The notes beneath the pieces were generated by a model, which did no database searches, was not told the DNA's origin, and worked only from the letters and a program-made list of their open reading frames with translations. Positions 61,761-64,000 of a stretch of DNA of 64,000 nucleotides are shown here, piece by piece. The position numbers and the translations under genes are program-made. This DNA comes from Chrysoperla carnea (lineage: Eukaryota; Arthropoda; Insecta; Neuroptera; Chrysopidae). Numbering within the stretch: position 1 is the first letter of the stretch; the number at the start of each line of letters is the position of its first letter. The stretch spans positions 2,428,501 to 2,492,500 of the forward strand of contig NC_058342.1 of the NCBI RefSeq assembly GCF_905475395.1. Direction: 5' to 3'.

Positions 61761-63734
61761 GTTATTGGGTGATCACCCATTAGTACATGCTAACGTCTGG
61801 AGGGCCACCGCGCGTAGCGGTTATTATTAAATAAAAGGGTGAGGAACAAGGTTTACGCAGAGCGATATGCAAGCGAACTTAATTTAGAAAAACAATAACA
61901 GGACACTCTCTTTTGAATTGCACTCCAATTGTTCGATCAGAACAGCTGGACTTAACTAAAGCTATAAAATTGGATCACATATCTATACACGCGCATAGGG
62001 TCGAGAGTTATCAGCACGCTTTTTGGATAGTCGCTAATTTACTGAAAGAATAAAACATATGTATTTGGATGGTTACAATTTTCTGACGGAATTTGATGCC
62101 ACGTGTCAATCGAAATTCATCTGGTAGTATCTACGACAGCCGACCCTATATAAGGTAAATTGTTTTATATTTATTTCTTCTTCAATCACAATCCGCTGCG
62201 TGAAAAGTCGTTGGAGATTTACTAAAACATTAACACACGTAATCACGTTTACACAAAAGATCGAGCATTCCGATATACAAATTCAATTCCCACAACCGAT
62301 CCGTAACACAAGGATCTAATTGTTTGTAGCGTTCCACACAGTGATTCAGTCTCGATACTGCGACCACAGTGTAGGACCTGGAGAGCCTGATTAACTTGAT
62401 TCAATTCATTTCAATTGATATCAATATTAAGTTGATATCGATTCAATTTTAATAATTTCTGTAATGAAAAGGAAATATATTTAATTGAAAAATAATAAAA
62501 CTAACATTCAAAATACTTACATGATTTGTGTCGTTCATAATTGTATATGACATTTGACAAGTATTAGACCACAGACTTACAAAAAACCATGGATTCACGT
62601 ACATATCCTAGAGTACCATTAATATTTATTTTAGAACCAATTTCTTTCAGAGCCAATTATAATTATCAATACGGACAAAGCTTCCGCACCTTTTATCTCG
62701 CGCCACTGTTGGTATATTGGGAGTGTTTCGACTTAGTGCTATATTGATCTAATATCGTAGATTGGTATTTTCTTATAATAATCATGATGTATTCAAAAAA
62801 TATGCTAAAATTACATCGACTCAAAGTGTATCAAAAGGGCGAGCCAATCCCATCGTACATCATAGCCATCATCATCAAGCAGCACAGATAATACATAATT
62901 GGATTTTTAAATTTATGCTTCGTTTGCGGACAGGATACTTCCAGGAATTTGCAATTTTTTTGTTTTTCGTAACAACAAATTCAAGGTCATAATCGTGGTT
63001 TAAGAAAGAAAACAAAATGGACCATAGATCGGTCCCAAACCGTCTTACACTTTAAAAATTATTTTTGTCGAAGCACTTTTCCAAGAAAAACCGCATCTCG
63101 CTAAGTTGAAAATTCGTTGAGAAAATTAATTTTGCAAATAAGGAATTTTTGCCTTTGTAACTGTTATTAATATTCAACATGAGCAAATAAAAAAACTGCG
63201 AAAAAAAACATTTTGTCCTATTGTTTCCCGTCAAGCAGATTGCGATTTTTTCACATATCTAGTGCAAAATGGAATTGTGCAAAAACTATAACTTCTACAA
63301 GATAGAGGGGTTGATTTTATTAAAGAGTTTTTGAGGCATATTTTGCATTTTTTTTTTTTGCAAAAATTTGGTTTTTTTTTTGAGATTCTAGAGAAATATC
63401 TAAGGAACAAGAAGATCCATAGCACCAATATCCTAAAGTACACCATTTACGAATTATATCGCATAAAAGAAAGCAAAAAAAAATTTTTTTGCTTAATTTG
63501 CTTAATAACTCCACTCCCCAGGTTCCGGTCGAATGCATACGGCTGGTCCATTAAGTAGAACTCTACCCTCCATAGATTAAAACCACTGCTGACCTGTAAC
63601 TGACAACAACACGTAAGCCATATCTTTTTTCGTTATCCTATTGGCCTAATTTTGATTGTTCGAAATTTTTCTCTATATAAACTTGAAAGTTAGTTTATAA
63701 AAAATATATGGTGTATCAAGCCAAGCCAGAACTG
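61761..63734. other. Region without recognised genes
   Basis: It contains a perfect 12-bp palindrome GGGTGATCACCC at 61767-61778, a partly palindromic AT stretch at 62400-62445 (TCAATTGATATCAA..GTTGATATCGATTCAA) and poly-T/A runs near 63345 and 63475. A 76-codon plus-strand frame (62762-62992) has no family resemblance. The segment from 61,760 to 62,350 may be a decayed LTR of Gypsy-4. Confidence 0.4.
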
Positions 63735-64000
63735 GCTTTCTTAAATCTAATTTACAGTATATAAGGCATTTTGGTCCATTCGAACATTTTTGTACGTTCG
63801 AACCAGATTAGAATTATTTATTCCTTTAAATTGCAAATGGTTAATATTTAAATCAAATTTAGTTAGAATCTTACAGCTTATAAAATTAGCATTTAGAATA
63901 CTGCTATATGTACCAATTTTCAAATGGTTTGTTGTTCTCATTTTAAGAAAAAAGATTATTTAGAAAGATTTTCATGGTTTCTTAAAATCACTTATATTTA
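63735..64000. repeat. Second copy of the BEL-2 leader/LTR repeat, cut by window end
   Basis: Colinear with 39290-39620. Shared blocks include CAATTTTCAAATGGTTTG and TTTTCATGGTTTC. It suggests another BEL-2-type LTR or leader begins here and continues beyond the window. Confidence 0.7.

Noticed and set aside
62400-62445. AT palindrome as a transposon end
   Set aside because: Imperfect and very AT-rich, with no second copy or target duplication.

Overview
This is eukaryotic, almost certainly insect, repeat DNA. It is AT-rich, with (CA), (TA), (AAT) and poly-T tracts. Nearly every readable frame is a reverse transcriptase, gag, integrase, RLE endonuclease or B-family polymerase of an arthropod mobile element, and one 60-nt intron with canonical signals is visible. 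I see no confident host gene, rRNA, functional tRNA or CRISPR array. The insect order cannot be fixed from this window.

Layout, left to right. 0-2 kb: unassigned DNA and a LINE RT fragment. 2.3-13 kb: R2-like (RLE-type) LINE fragments on the minus strand flank a Penelope-like element (3.3-4.3 and 8.26-9.6 kb), which is split in its RT palm by an RTE-like LINE (4.3-8.25 kb). 13.1-13.6 kb: a 145-codon orphan ORF, the best candidate for non-TE coding sequence. 13,913-22,482: a complete BEL/Pao element on the minus strand, with 871-bp LTRs and a TCTAT target duplication. It is broken only by an in-frame stop between gag and pol and by a LINE fragment inserted in pol. 23.8-25.5 kb: remains of a Polinton/adintovirus-like protein-primed DNA polymerase, with a spliced intron and a solo LTR inserted in its first exon. 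25.7-26.8 kb: a large hairpin, repeats, promoter-like motifs and a small membrane-protein ORF. 26.8-28.1 kb: another R2-like 3' end carrying an inverted-repeat insertion.

28.8-37.3 kb: two decayed Ty3/Gypsy elements on the plus strand, the first split in its protease by a second RTE-like LINE. 37.7-38.7 kb: a LINE ORF1 preceded by tRNA-like A and B boxes, abutting an oppositely oriented LINE 3' end. 38.7-40.6 kb: the 5' part of a second BEL element. 40,657-48,506: a complete Ty3/Gypsy element inserted in a 43-bp tandem array. Its LTRs differ by 465 bp because an internal 230-bp repeat is present twice in one and four times in the other. 50.7-54.8 kb: a related Gypsy on the minus strand. 55.7-55.9 kb: a 69-bp tandem repeat. 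56.5-58.9 kb: a further LINE. 59.3-61.8 kb: remnants of two more Gypsy elements. The last 270 bp repeat part of the second BEL leader.

The window is best read as layers of insertion into older elements, with two young LTR insertions (BEL and Gypsy) on top. Boundaries given to the base are those fixed by LTR ends, target duplications, start or stop codons or splice signals; other element edges are approximate.
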